Assembly (NCBI GenBank): GCA_020747065.1 | Contig: JAGMVK010000010.1 | Location: forward strand, 372,001 to 436,000 | From: Cadophora sp. MPI-SDFR-AT-0126 | Lineage: Eukaryota > Ascomycota > Leotiomycetes > Helotiales > Ploettnerulaceae | Direction of reading: 5' to 3' | Length of the DNA stretch: 64,000 nucleotides | Shown: one piece after another, positions 47,190 through 58,405 of the stretch | Layout: each line of letters opens with the position of its first letter | Numbering within the stretch: position 1 is the stretch's first letter | Position numbers and translations under genes: made by a program | The notes under the pieces: generated by a model | Seen by the model: only the letters and a program-made list of their open reading frames with translations | Databases searched by the model: none | What the model was told of the DNA's origin: nothing

Positions 47190-48181
47190 ATTGATCGATC
47201 GGTCAGAAAATGTAAATTGGAGAGAAAAAAACAGATGAAATCTCAAATATATCCTAGGACGCAGGACTATTGAATTCGAATATAGAGAACTGATTGAGAG
47301 CTCCTTTGTATCTTAAGAAACATCTCATATTTATGTATTCAATCCGAACTCCTTGCTGCTTATGGCGGGGGAGGTGGATCGTCTCGTTGGATGCATTTGT
47401 CAGCCACTGACATCACACGTGTATTTACTGTGCAGTCGTACGACTTGCATCTAAGAATTCCCAATTCTTTAATACAGGTGACTGATTGATTTCAAATCAT
47501 CACGTTAGATCGTTGCCATAGACGGAATATTGTGGTTCGGACGCGGACGTATTGCCGAAGCGCGGTTCGGCGTTTATGTACAGGTTCATTTTACCTGAAT
47601 TTGCTCTTGCTTGATCTTGAAAACCTGCAATTAAACAGTAAATATTTTGTTATTTTTCAGATCTCAATAAATGAACGCACTTTTGTCAAAGTACAATGAT
47701 GGCCTGTGATACTTCCCTTCTTGGAGCATCGGTCTCTTGGCATCGCCGAATTGTCCGCAAGTAATGCCAAAAGACCGAACTAGCTATTTTGCTGCAGAAC
47801 GTGACAATTCTCACTGATGCCAATTGCCTTCTTGATCAACGAAGTTGCAGCTTAGGGAAAAAACTTGATGTTGAATGCATAGAATAGCTCAGACGAGCCT
47901 CCCGGCGGGTTTCGAGGTTGGGCTTGTTGTGGCTTTGAACCCCACCTTTGGAGCACCAAGAGTGGAGGACGTTCCTTACCACAAGTTTAGGCAGTGTCTC
48001 CTTCCACTTTGGACTGCAGCATTGCTCTATCTTCATGACTTCTTACAAACCCTGCCAATCAGCCTCTCATAGATACTCCCTTCATCATAAGCAGTGCGTC
48101 TCGTTACTTGTCATAAACAAAGTCCCGCAAGCGAGCTCTCGGGTAATTCAGGGGTCGAATCTTCCCCCACTTTGACCTTCG
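47190..48181. promoter_or_regulatory. Shared divergent promoter region
   Basis: 992 bases between the SnoaL-like gene (-) and the SDR gene (+), with no supported gene. A sequence resembling a tRNA T-loop (around 48152-48166) was examined and rejected. Confidence 0.5.
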
Positions 48182-49302
48182 ATGGCTTCGACTGAAATCA
48201 ATACCCTCTTTTCGGTCAAAGGACGAGTGGCATTAGTTACTGGTGGGACAAGTGGAATTGGGCTCATGATTGCGAAAGTATGTTTGCTACTTCGTGTCTT
48301 GACCACAGGGGAATTTGGTGCTGATGCTATGTTGTGCAGGGTCTCGTGACAAATGGAGCAAAAGTCTATGTTTGTGGATTGGAGAGCGACCCGATATCTG
48401 AGGTTGAAGAGGAATTAAATGGTTTGGGAAATGCTTCGGGTGGAAGTGCTGTTGGGTATTGAAGTTCCATTCTACAGCTGGCTTGAGATGTTGCTCTCAT
48501 CACGGCCGAGTTACCTATCAGGAGATGCCCAAAAGCTGAACTATTCTCAGATTTGCATGCGACCTCACAAGCAAAGAAGGGATTGAAGCCGTTTCCAACC
48601 ACCTTCGAACCACCGAGTCCCATCTCGACATCTTAATCTCCAACGCCGGCATCCGTCGCGACCCGCCCATCGCCTGCGACGTCCTCAACGCACCACTCTC
48701 CGAACTCCAAGCCTCACTCTGGTCATCCTCCTACTCAGACTGGAACAAATCCTTCCAGATCAACACCATGGCGCATTATTTCCTGTCCGTAGCTCTCCTG
48801 GATCTGTTAGCCAAAGCGGCGGACATGGAGATGGGAGATAAGAGTAAGGGGAGGGATCATGGGAGGGGTGTGGTGGTTGTTACTAGCTCGATTGCGAGCT
48901 TGCATTATGCGACGAATGTGGATATGATGAGTTATGCTTCGACGAAGGCGGCGACGGATCATTTGGTGGGTTTGTTGGCGGCGAAGTATGCGAGGTGGTA
49001 TGTGAGGGTCGTGGGAATTAATCCTGGCTGTAAGTGCTTTCCCTCTTCAAACTCTGCTTATTAGTGAAGAGAAATGGCTGACGTGCGAAGTTGTACCAAG
49101 TAACATGAATCCAATGGGAACTGGGAAAGGCGCAGATATCTTTGGAGATTTGGTGCAGAAGGTTCCGGCGAAGAGAGCTGGGAATGTTGACGATCTGGCT
49201 GGCGTCGTGCTGTTCCTGGTAAGTAAAGCGGGGGCGTATGTTGAGGGGAGAAGTATTGCAGTTGATGGGGGAAGGACATTGTTTGCAAATGGTCAGGTAT
49301 GA
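48182..49302 (+). CDS. Classical short-chain dehydrogenase/reductase
   Basis: Exons 48182-48277, 48340-48455, 48551-49029 and 49091-49302 give 300 residues, a usual length for a classical SDR. Motifs: the cofactor glycine motif TGGTSGIG at residues 20-27, SNAG at 101-104, a serine cluster TSSIAS at 182-187, YASTK at 199-203 (catalytic Tyr199 and Lys203), and INPGFVPSNMNP completed across the third intron. The C-terminus VEGRSIAVDGG is typical. It should reduce a carbonyl or oxidise an alcohol using NAD(P)H. An insertion with SELQASLWSSSYSDW between NAG and the active site is longer than in bacterial relatives. Its divergent SnoaL-like neighbour suggests they may share a pathway, but the substrate is unknown. 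Confidence 0.92.
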
Positions 49303-49596
49303 TTATTGCTATGCTTGATAGATAACAATAAAAAACTTCTCAAAAAAGAGACCGGACGGACAGAAAGATGTGAAAATATACAGATATCGCTGTTCGCTGT
49401 GTCCAAAAGCCTTGCAGGCTAATCGCTAATTCCAAGGAGTGTTGCGTGTGCACTGGTACAAAATTCCAATGAATGTCCTCCCGCAACTTCACGACTTTTG
49501 CGCCTCGCCAAAAACAAGTCATCATTAAGATCCCGGTCCTTGGTGGAAAATAACGCTTCTCACTGCTCCCTTTGGCTCCTTCTCCGAAAGCGTCAC

Positions 49597-50130
49597 TCAG
49601 ATCTCCTCATCAATGGTCAACTCCGGTAGCGGCTCATAAGGCTTGTCACCGCCGAACCTCTCATGAATCCTCCTCCACACATCTTCGCTCGTCTTGTCCC
49701 TCTCGCACAGATCCAGCAAGTGCTCCTTCCTCAACTTCTCCTCGACCGAAAACCAAATCATCGCTTTCCTTTCCCTATCCATCTTCGCCAGCACCTCTTC
49801 CTCGATATAAGTGAAGTTGTCGCCCTCGTTATCAGCACGAATATAGTCGCCCATTCCCTTTGCATCAAGATAGACCTTCATGTCTGCTTTCCAGGCAGAG
49901 CAGCGTGGGTACCTGTCCATATTTGAGCCGCCGAGTTTGCTGAGATGGATTGTAACGCCACCGATTGTATCAGTCCAGGCTGTGTCGAGGATGTTGAGAC
50001 CATCATCAGAGCCCGAACTGGATGAGGACGTTGATGAGGCTCGAGTGCGGGGTTGTGATGGACGGAATGAGGGGCGAGATCGCCTTGGAGATCGTACGTG
50101 GACCATATTGTGATTGATAATCAGATGCAA
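49597..50130 (-). CDS. Copia-Gag-like ORF, possibly domesticated
   Basis: Intact intronless frame of 177 residues. After a basic, Ser-rich N-terminus, the sequence reads CSAWKADMKVYLDAKGMGDYI, then EEEVLAKMDRERKAMIWFSV, then EEKLRKEHLLDLCERDKTSED and VWRRIHERFG. This pattern (W-x-x-x-M-x-x-Y-L-x-A-x-G, then a helix ending in T-A/S-x-x-x-W-x-x-L/I) is that of the N-terminal Gag region of Ty1/Copia elements. No LTR, protease, integrase or RT is found within several kb. The GC content is normal, without the RIP signature of the 4.8-27 kb block, so it is either a single-copy Gag fragment that escaped RIP or a domesticated gene. The start could be Met1 or Met9. Confidence 0.6.
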   Translation of the reverse strand: MHLIINHNMVHVRSPRRSRPSFRPSQPRTRASSTSSSSSGSDDGLNILDTAWTDTIGGVTIHLSKLGGSNMDRYPRCSAWKADMKVYLDAKGMGDYIRADNEGDNFTYIEEEVLAKMDRERKAMIWFSVEEKLRKEHLLDLCERDKTSEDVWRRIHERFGGDKPYEPLPELTIDEEI

Positions 50131-51861
50131 AGAACTTTACTTGCTTGAGAATCTGTAGAGCTTGTAATTAGAACTGTGTCGCTTGGGTAGAAATGCTCCG
50201 CTTCCAGCGCGTGTAGTTGTACTTATACACTAAACTTCTCCACAGCATCAAGATGTTCGGATCCGAAAAGCTTGCTTAGCTGCCGGCAGGATCAGGGGTT
50301 CCGCTGCTGTGCCGTCGAAAGAACCTGAGTTTTGTATATATAGGAGCTGTGGGAATCGCCATGCTTTTGAGCTACGGAGCCTTGTGGGGGTTGTCGGCGG
50401 ACATCCGTGACGATGCTATGGCATACCGACTCGGTGGCTTACCTGACTACATGGTATTCGCTACGTTTTCTAACATGTGAAGTAAGATGTTTAGGAGTAC
50501 CGAGCTTGATGCTACACCCGAAGATTCGAAACTTCGAGTCGTGGTTTGAGATGAGGACGTTCTGAACCGACCACGTGAGAATTTTGAAAACTGAAGCTAC
50601 TCAGCTACGATTAATTCGAATAAAACTTCGAAGCATAAGAAAATACGGTAAGGAGTCCAAGAATCTACTTTGGGACTTTCGGCGACTTTTCATGCACTTT
50701 CGGACCTCGAGATGTCAGCTGACCTTTAGCAGACAGTTCCGATTCCTGCTTCTCGTAGGCAATTAACAAAAGTAGCAGTAGATCCAATACCCTCTTGGCA
50801 GTCAACATGTTGAATAGTAGTCAAAGATAGACGTTCGATATGCTCATGATGTGCATGTCGAAGTTAATAGTTTGGTGAAGAGGAACGAGCCGACGAAAAT
50901 CCTCCGAACTGCTAGCTGAGAACGAGCCGAACACTAGGCGGCTAGTCAAGCTTAGTGGCTCGGACCTCATTATCATCAACCTCCTCCTCCTCCTCCTCTT
51001 CCTCCCATCTTCAATCTCTAAAGTCTGCAAACCTCATCGTGGTCTTGGCTCCAAGTCTTCAATCGAGATCTCCTATTCCTGTCATGCCTTGAATAAGATG
51101 CAGGCATCCTGTCCTCGACCGATGCCAATTCTGGTGCCTTTACGCGTCCAGAAAGGACCTTACTTCACAGCGCACCAGCCATTTCACAATACGTTTGTCC
51201 TTCGTCTGATGCACCGGATTCAAGATGTCGAGCCAAGATGTCTTGGCTGTTCTTGGTCAGTGGAGCTTTGGGTTCTGGTATCTCTGGAGTGGGATGGGGA
51301 AATCTCACCCGAATCTGGTCCGTAAGCCACTTCAGCTTTTCGATATACTTCTTCGCGACTTGCCAGATAAGCTCTCCGGCCGGCAGATTAAAAGCAACAA
51401 GGCGAGTGTTCTCCTTATTGTGTTATACAAGATGATGCTATGGTAGGAGAAATCTGAGCACGCGCTGCATTAGACATGGTATGAGAGGCAGCATCTCATC
51501 GCTGTGAACCACCACAGCATGATTCGTTTTTCTGAACTTCTCAATCTTCGTGAAAAATCAAGATATTTACGCTTTGGGTCTTGTCTCATCTCATTACTGC
51601 TGCCCAGCTCGAGTTCCAGAGCCAATTAAGTCACCGCTATTTGTGCAGATAGTGCTACTCAACGCCAAGCTCATAGTTGGGATGGAGACCAGCTTTCAGA
51701 CTCAAAAAATCCCTTATCAAACACCTAGAATCAACAGAGAGAGCCAAGCCCAAAGTTGGGGGACGTCGAGTTTGTAGAAATAGAGCAGCCGTTTCCTCGC
51801 TCCCTGACGAAGATTAGAGGCCAACGAAATTATCCACTCCTTCTAAATAGCCATTTTCGAT
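50131..51861. other. 1.7 kb intergenic region
   Basis: No supported gene. A CTC/CTT-rich microsatellite-like stretch lies at about 50979-51005. Scattered short frames are unsupported. The last part is the promoter of the sugar transporter. Confidence 0.45.
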
Positions 51862-53430
51862 ATGGGAGGCCTCACTTATGCTATGATGCTCGTCTGCCTG
51901 ACAGCGGCGATCAATTGTGCCACAGTCGGATATGATGCGAGTATGATGTCCTCACTTAACATTTTGGTATGAAATCATTCTTGAGCCACGAGACAGGCGC
52001 TGATCGATCTTCCACAGAAAGCCTTCCAGACCCAATTTGAAATCACTACAGAGCTCAAAGGACTCCTCACAGCCACACAGAACCTTGGTGGTATAGTCGG
52101 TGGCCTATTCGCAGGCAGCGTTGTTGATAAGTTCGGTCGGAAAGGAGGAATTCTCGCGTCCTCTTGTATTGTGCTAGTTTCATGCATCCTCCACTCTACC
52201 GCAACCACCAAGGAGCAATTCTTCGTCGCAAGAGTTCTCGTCGGTTTCGCCAAAGCACTGGATATCTCTGCTGTTCCAACATACCTCGTAGAGCTGGCAC
52301 CACCGTCAAAGCGTGGATTCGTAGCCGGGTTGTACTGGACTTGCTGGCTTCTTGGGGCCATCATTTCATCTGCTGTCGGCTATGGAGCAAGAAGTATCGC
52401 TGGAAACTGGAGCTGGAGACTTATCTGTCTGTGCATGGCCGGACCGGCATCACTGTGCATTCTTCTCTTGGCATTCATCCCCGAGTCGCCACGTTGGCTG
52501 ATCTCCAAAGGACGAGAGCGCGAAGGGCTTGCTGTTCTCACTCGGTTCCACGGTGCTGGAGATGAAAGCCATCCTCTTGTTATCGCTCAATTCAGAGAGA
52601 TCAAGGAGACTATCTCGTTCGAGCAGCAGAACAAATTCGAGTCCTACCGTGCTTGGTGGAAGACTTTCGTGGGACTCAAGTCGAATCGATACCGAGCATT
52701 CATCCTCGTCAGTCTTGGAATTTTCGAGCAGACCATCGGCTCCAGCATCATCACCTATTACCTGAGCAGTGTTCTTAACTTGGCTGGTGTCACTTCAGAG
52801 AAATCGCAATTCGCCATCAATCTCGGCCAGAACTGCGTCGCATTCACATCGGCACTCATCGGTATATGCCTTATCGATAAACTGGGTCGTGTAAAGATGC
52901 TTGTGGGCGGAACCGTTTTTTGTGCTGCTGTTCTGGCATGTATGGCCGGGCTCACAGCTCAGCAAACAGACAACCCTGCTGGAAGGAACGCGATCATCGC
53001 TATGGTCTTCCTGTTCCAAATGGGATACGCGTCGACCTGGACACCACTTTCATTCTCATACTGCGCTGAAGTCCTCAACTTCACGATTCGAGCCAAGGGA
53101 ATGGCCTTCTACAACATCTTCACATCTTCGGCAGGCTTCATTAATCAATACGTCATTCCGATCGGACTCGCGAACATCGGATGGAGATTCTACATCGTCG
53201 GCGTCTGCTGGAATTTGTTTGCAGCTACAGTCATTGCATTCACGTATCTAGAGACGAAAGGCCTGAGTCTGGAGCAGATTGACAAACGATTCGAAGGCGT
53301 TCCACGTGATCAACTGGACGACATCATTGAGACTTACAACGGAGTTAAACCAATCTCGGAGGCAGAACTCGGAAAAGTCGCTGTTGCACAGGTGTCAGTC
53401 GAGATTCAAGAGGATTCCAAGAAGAATTGA
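51862..53430 (+). CDS. MFS sugar transporter
   Basis: Exons 51862-51966 and 52018-53430 (51-base intron) give 505 residues with about twelve hydrophobic segments. Sugar-porter signatures: DKFGRKGG after the second segment, ARVLVGFAKALDISAVPTYL, PPSKRGF, PESPRWLISKGR before the central loop, a EQTIGSSIITYYLSSVL segment, CLIDKLGRVKML, and PLSFSYCAEVLNFTIRAKG, with FTYLETKGLSLEQID at the end. These fit plasma-membrane hexose or disaccharide permeases of filamentous fungi. The N-terminus is shorter than in many relatives, which have about 30 more cytosolic residues. An in-frame stop lies a few codons upstream of 51862, so this start is likely unless a further exon was missed. The exact sugar cannot be inferred. 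Confidence 0.92.
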
Positions 53431-54195
53431 GCTGTGGTCTGGAGAGGCTGGAGAAGTGCGGGGTAGAGTATTTGGATCAGTGCGTGAAAGTGTTCCAAGG
53501 GAATAGTTTCTCGATTCGTTGTATGTCTTTTGTATTTGATTGTATTCAAAGCACTATGCTCAGACATTACATTAAACTATGACAGATGCACATTGAGTCG
53601 ATCTCGCATGAACTCTTGCAATTAGATCATAAATGGTACGGTACTTATCCATTGGCTTGATTATGTCACCGTCATCTACAGTACGTGATGTTTGACAACT
53701 GGCTGGACTAGTTCTCAATGGTGGGGTTCGGTCCCAAGCTTCACGTAAGCCTTTGTTTATAGTGAGCCTTGAAGTGGGTCCCACAGGCGCAGAGGGTACA
53801 GCCCGGCTTCAATTCCGCTCCTTCGGTAAGCAGGATCCTATGAAATACACCACAACATTTTGGCTTAGAAACACTCCTAAAACAACTTTAAGCAACGCCA
53901 TACTCATTATCATACTGTTTTGATCAAGTACAGCGGAAATGTCCGTTGTCCCAGTCAGCGTTCCATGATAGCTGCGAGATTTTCTCACACACCATATGTC
54001 ACTAGTGAACTGCTCAAGGTCAGGATGATACATGACAAACTTGTTGATAAAATACAGTACGTACGATCAGATATATATGTACAAGGGAGTTGCTGTCAAA
54101 TCATCAATATCAAAATCACCGCTTTACCAACGTCTTCAGAATACCAGCTACGAGCAATCACCACAAACCACAATCACCATCTCCTAGGCATCACA
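53431..54195. other. Intergenic
   Basis: 765 bases between the sugar transporter and the NmrA-like gene, without a supported gene or recognised repeat. Confidence 0.5.
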
Positions 54196-55213
54196 ATGTC
54201 TTCACAGCTCAAGAACATCGCTATCATCGGCGTAAGATTTTCTTTCCCAAAAACTGCAACATGACTGACGCAAATTATCTAGGCCAGCGGCAGTGTAGGG
54301 AAAATCATCCTCGATGCACTCATCCGCGAGACACGTTTCAATGTCACGATCTTGACACGGGCATCCAGCAAAGCAAGTTTCCCAGCAGGAATCACCGCCT
54401 GCAACACCGACTACTCGCATACCGATCTGGTCGAGGCATTCAAAGGCCAGGATGCAGTGATCTCAGTCGTGGGATTAAGCGGTTTCGGTCAGCAGAAATC
54501 GTTCATCGATGCTGCCGTCTCAGCTGGAGTGAAGCGATTCATACCATCAGAATTTTCGTCCAACACTTTGAGTCCAGCTGTGTTGGAGCTCCTGCCCATG
54601 TTTGGACAGAAGAAAGAAGTGCTTGAATATCTGAAAGAGAAAGAGGCTTCTGGGTTGACATGGACTGCAATCTGGCCAGCATTGCTATTTGATTCTGTAA
54701 AATTTCCTTTACCTTCCCCCGAACTTAGCATTAGTAACTGATATGTAATCACAGGGTCTCAAAAATGGTTTCCTAGGATTCGATCTCGAGTCCCGCACGG
54801 CAACGATCTGGGACCAAGGCACCAGCAAATTCACATTGACCGACGACGACCAACTCGGCCGCGCTGTAATCGCAGTGCTCGACCGCGCAACCCAATCAGC
54901 AAACAAGAACATATACGTCGCATCATTTGAGACTTCGCAGAAGGAGATTTTGACTGCACTAGAAAAGTCCACCGCTGCGAAGTGGACCGTCTCGGACACC
55001 ACGACTGAAAAGGAAGTTGCTGAAGCATCTGAGAAGATTGGGAAAGGTGACTTCAGTGGTGCTTACGCTTTGGTGAGAGCTACTAGCTTTGCAAACACGC
55101 CTGGGTTGCGGGCAAACTACGTTCGGGATGAAAAGCTGTCGAACGAGTTGCTGGGCTTGGAATTTGGAAGTGTTGAGGAGACTGTGGCTCGGATTGTTGG
55201 TGGTCTGGCCTAG
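54196..55213 (+). CDS. NmrA-like / isoflavone-reductase-like NAD(P)-binding protein
   Basis: Exons 54196-54231, 54283-54696 and 54755-55213 give 302 residues. The first intron falls right after NIAIIG and its removal creates the atypical-SDR nucleotide motif GASGSVG. Next are VTILTRASSKASFPAG, a QDAVISVVGLSG block, AAVSAGVKRFIPSEFSSN (a family hallmark), a KKEVLEYLKEKEASGLTWTA block, and ALLFDSGLKNGFLGFD across intron 2. These resemble phenylcoumaran benzylic ether and isoflavone reductase-like proteins, which in fungi are mostly uncharacterised NADPH-binding reductases or sensors. The classical YxxxK is absent, as is usual in this group; a Lys in GQKK-E may serve. Substrate unknown. Confidence 0.9.
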
Positions 55214-55929
55214 ACACTTTTCCCTGACTCTCTTGTAGAGGCGCTCGCATTTTCTATATTTCTAACGATCAATATGACCATACAAATCTGAAGTCTCATA
55301 TCTTCTTTGGAGTTATTGTTTTGGAGCAGCATCCTCATCGCATTTTGTATTCTGAATGTGTGCGCTCCTCCATTTGCGCGGGATGGATTACAGGGCTCCT
55401 ACCCCTGGAATTCAGTGTATAAGTCGCCAATGATACCCTATCAACCGCCTGGAAGATCTGGATGGTCAGTAAAGGAATCAAGATGCGAAGGTTTTCAAAG
55501 GTGAGAATCGAAGCAGAAGCCTCGCAGAAATGCACATATGTCTGTTTCAATTATCTGAGAGATGTCACGATAGGTAATGATGTTCTTCCATATTATTACG
55601 AAGTTTACATACATTTCGCTTGCTGTGTTTTGATTGTTTCGTCTGGGAAGCAAACGCCAAGCAATCACCCTTGAGAGTGATGTCACCAGCCACAGCCACA
55701 AGCAGCCACGACCACGGCATCATGCATGTCCCAAAACAGGTTCCCTCATCATACAATTTCAAGACATTTCCTGGCACAGAACAAGCTTCCCCGCTTATAA
55801 AGTCCGTTGTACACCTATTTGAGAAGTAAGCTTCGTTTGAATTCGCTGCTCCTACAGCTTACACTTTTTTCAGGACGGTTTTGTTGATCTCTTTGCTGAT
55901 ATCTCTCGTTTGAGCGACCCCGCATCAAC
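55214..55929. other. Intergenic
   Basis: 716 bases with no supported gene. The last 150 bases are the likely promoter and leader of the C2-domain gene. Confidence 0.5.
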
Positions 55930-57799
55930 ATGGCATCCCTTATTGAGAAACTGACTGCTGAGGAGGGTGGAGAGTCTGTGAGTAAGTTTACCCCAATGTC
56001 TTGCTATTCGCATGAGCCCTCCTTTATTTGGTGATGAAAAGTAGCTGATCATCACGGATTCAGAGTTCTTGAACGACATCGTCGCGCAATTATGGCCGCA
56101 TATCAATGTTGCCGGCTGCAAGATGGTGAAAGACATCGTCGAGCCCATGTTTGCGAGCATGCTTCCCGGGCCCCTATCGAGTCTTCACTTCACCAAAATT
56201 GATCTCGGTCATGTTCCCTTCGAGCTCTCAAATGTCCTTGTCACCAAGACTGAGACGGAAAGCATCAAGCTGCAAGTCTCCAGGGATATCATTTTATTCT
56301 TGGAAATTTCGTGACTGGTAAAAAAATTGCTGACTCCTCTGCTACATAGTGACATGAATCTCGATTGGGCCGGCAAATGTGATGTTCAGCTTGACGGCAA
56401 CATGATTCCAACTCTGGTAGGTTCATCGAAACTCAGGAAGTTCGTACTAGTGAACTTACCCGCTAATGCACCTGTCAGGGAGTCAAAGGCATCGCACTTC
56501 ATGGAAGGCTTTCCATTCTTCTAGGGCCAACATCCGACATCATTCCGCTCATTGGAGCTGCTCAAATTGCCTTTGTGAACCCGCCAGTCCTCAAACTGGA
56601 CTTCACTGGTGCCGCAAACGTTGCTGACTCCGACATGATCGACGGAGCAGTTCGCAAAGTTATAATCAACATCATCAACTCCATTTTTACGCTGCCAAAC
56701 CGCCTTCTAATCAAGCTCGACGCTTCCAACGACTATTTCAAGACTCAACTCTTTCCAATTGGCATCATGCGCATTACAGTTGAAAAGGCCACCGGTTTTG
56801 CTGAGGATAAGAAAGGAGCTGCCCGGAAACTCTTCTCCAAAATCACACGAGCTTCTCCAGATACTTACTGCAATGTCAGTGTTGGCGCTGAGGAGGCTTG
56901 GTAAGTGATTCCCCGACACCGCTGACACTCCGTCGCTGCCTTCACCAAGTATACTGACATTGAGATTGTCTGCAGGCGAACAACAACCAAAGACAACACG
57001 ACCAATCCTTCCTGGAATGAGACCCATGATTTCGTGGTCACAGATCTGAATCAATGCATCACTCTGGATCTGATGGATCACGATGTCAATAGCGATGACG
57101 AGATTGGTCTCGCAGTCACTACTGTCAAGGAAATCTTGGCAGCCGGTGGTAAGCAAGAGCTGAGCATGGTGCACAAGGATAATCCAATCGAGGGCAAAAT
57201 TTCGGTCTCTTGCAAATTCTACCACTTCGCAGCCGAAGGCAGTAGCTTGTCTGCTTCAGATCACAGCAGCGACGGTCTGATGTGTGGCGTGGCTAGTGTT
57301 CTTGTAGCTGGTGTATTTGGTATCCCTGGCAAGCGGGAAGGTACGTAATTTTCAACTCTGAAAGCTCCCTGATCTGTGATTGCGGAGAACCGTTATCTCT
57401 CTAAGCTCGATCTTGAGACATTACACTGATATATTGATAGAGCTTAATCCGAGTGTGGTCGTCTCATGGGGCGAGAAGCATCGCTTCCAAACGGCTGCCA
57501 AGACCGATGCACCAGGCACAGATATCTCCAATCCCGCATTCGATCAGGCTTTCCGCATCCCCATCACAGCAGATATGCTAGGTAGTGGCGCGCAGAATTT
57601 CCGAATCGCTCTCATGAACAAGAAGGATGAAATTGGTGCCATTGATGTACCACTTTCAGATGTGCAACAGGCACCAGACATGATCCTTCAGAACAAGTTT
57701 GATGTCGGGGGCGGCGCGACGGTCAGAGCGAGCATATGTCTTCGGGGTCTCGTACCCGCTAGTATGGAAGAGACCGTTCTTCCTCAACGTCAGAAGTAG
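55930..57799 (+). CDS. C2-domain protein with SMP-like lipid-binding region (tricalbin-like)
   Basis: Exons 55930-55981, 56064-56310, 56350-56416, 56479-56900, 56976-57340 and 57441-57799 give 503 residues. The first half matches the SMP lipid-transfer domain of tricalbins and extended synaptotagmins: FLNDIVAQLWPHINVAGCKM, a EPMFASMLPGPLSSLHF block, KIDLGHVPFEL, then IPLIGAAQIAFVNPPVLKLDF. Two C2 domains follow: one from MRITVEKATGF to about residue 370 (with NPSWNETHDFVV and DHDVNSDDEIG), and another in the last 120 residues (NPAFDQAFRIPI). No N-terminal membrane hairpin is seen. It probably binds membranes at contact sites. The splice at 56311-56349 is odd: only 39 bases, with a weak donor. 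It is needed to stay in frame but leaves about a dozen residues with no counterpart in relatives. Confidence 0.82.
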
Positions 57800-58405
57800 T
57801 TACGACTGCAAGAAAAGGTATCACGGCGATGGAGAACTAGATCTCCTAGCCAATGATCAACTGTTGTTTCCAAGCGAGTTTGCTATGAAAGGATGAAATG
57901 AACGGAGACGAGCGCGATGAATTGAGATGAAAGAAACGAACATTTTGAACAATTTATCAAGCGTGCATGGAAACTCAAAATATGAAACATTTTGAATCTC
58001 CACTAAATTGATTTCCTGTCTCTCCCAGCCGTGGCCTACATTTTCTGTATATCCGGTGAGGTTGAGACAGCAGAACTTTGCAACATGAACACGTTTCTTG
58101 GGGATGACGGCCAACTACTTCGGTCAAGCTGAAATGAATAAGAGGACTATGACTGAATTGAAGTTGTGTTTGCGCAGGCCAGCCGAAAATCTCGAAATGC
58201 TGCGCCGAGCCCCTATCAGATTTTGGTCCCAAAATAGTCTAGCGCGAGGTGACATCTTGCACGTGAGAGCGCGGCGATCCCCACGCTTTCATCTCTTTGT
58301 CGCGTCTTCCTCATCTCGATCTAAAAGAAACGACAAACAATTCGACTTCGAATCCAGTCCAGCAGCCACTAGAAGTAAAATTTCACACAAATTTTCAAAA
58401 CAAAG
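57800..58405. other. Intergenic
   Basis: 606 bases between the C2-domain gene and TDP1. No supported gene. The last part is the TDP1 promoter. Confidence 0.5.

Noticed and set aside
48100..48180. Possible tRNA (T-loop-like sequence with a GTCGAAT loop)
   Set aside because: No matching A box, anticodon arm or acceptor stem could be built around it.
50979..51005. CTC/CTT run as a CRISPR-like or regulatory repeat
   Set aside because: A simple trinucleotide microsatellite with no spacers; CRISPR arrays are not expected in a fungal nucleus.
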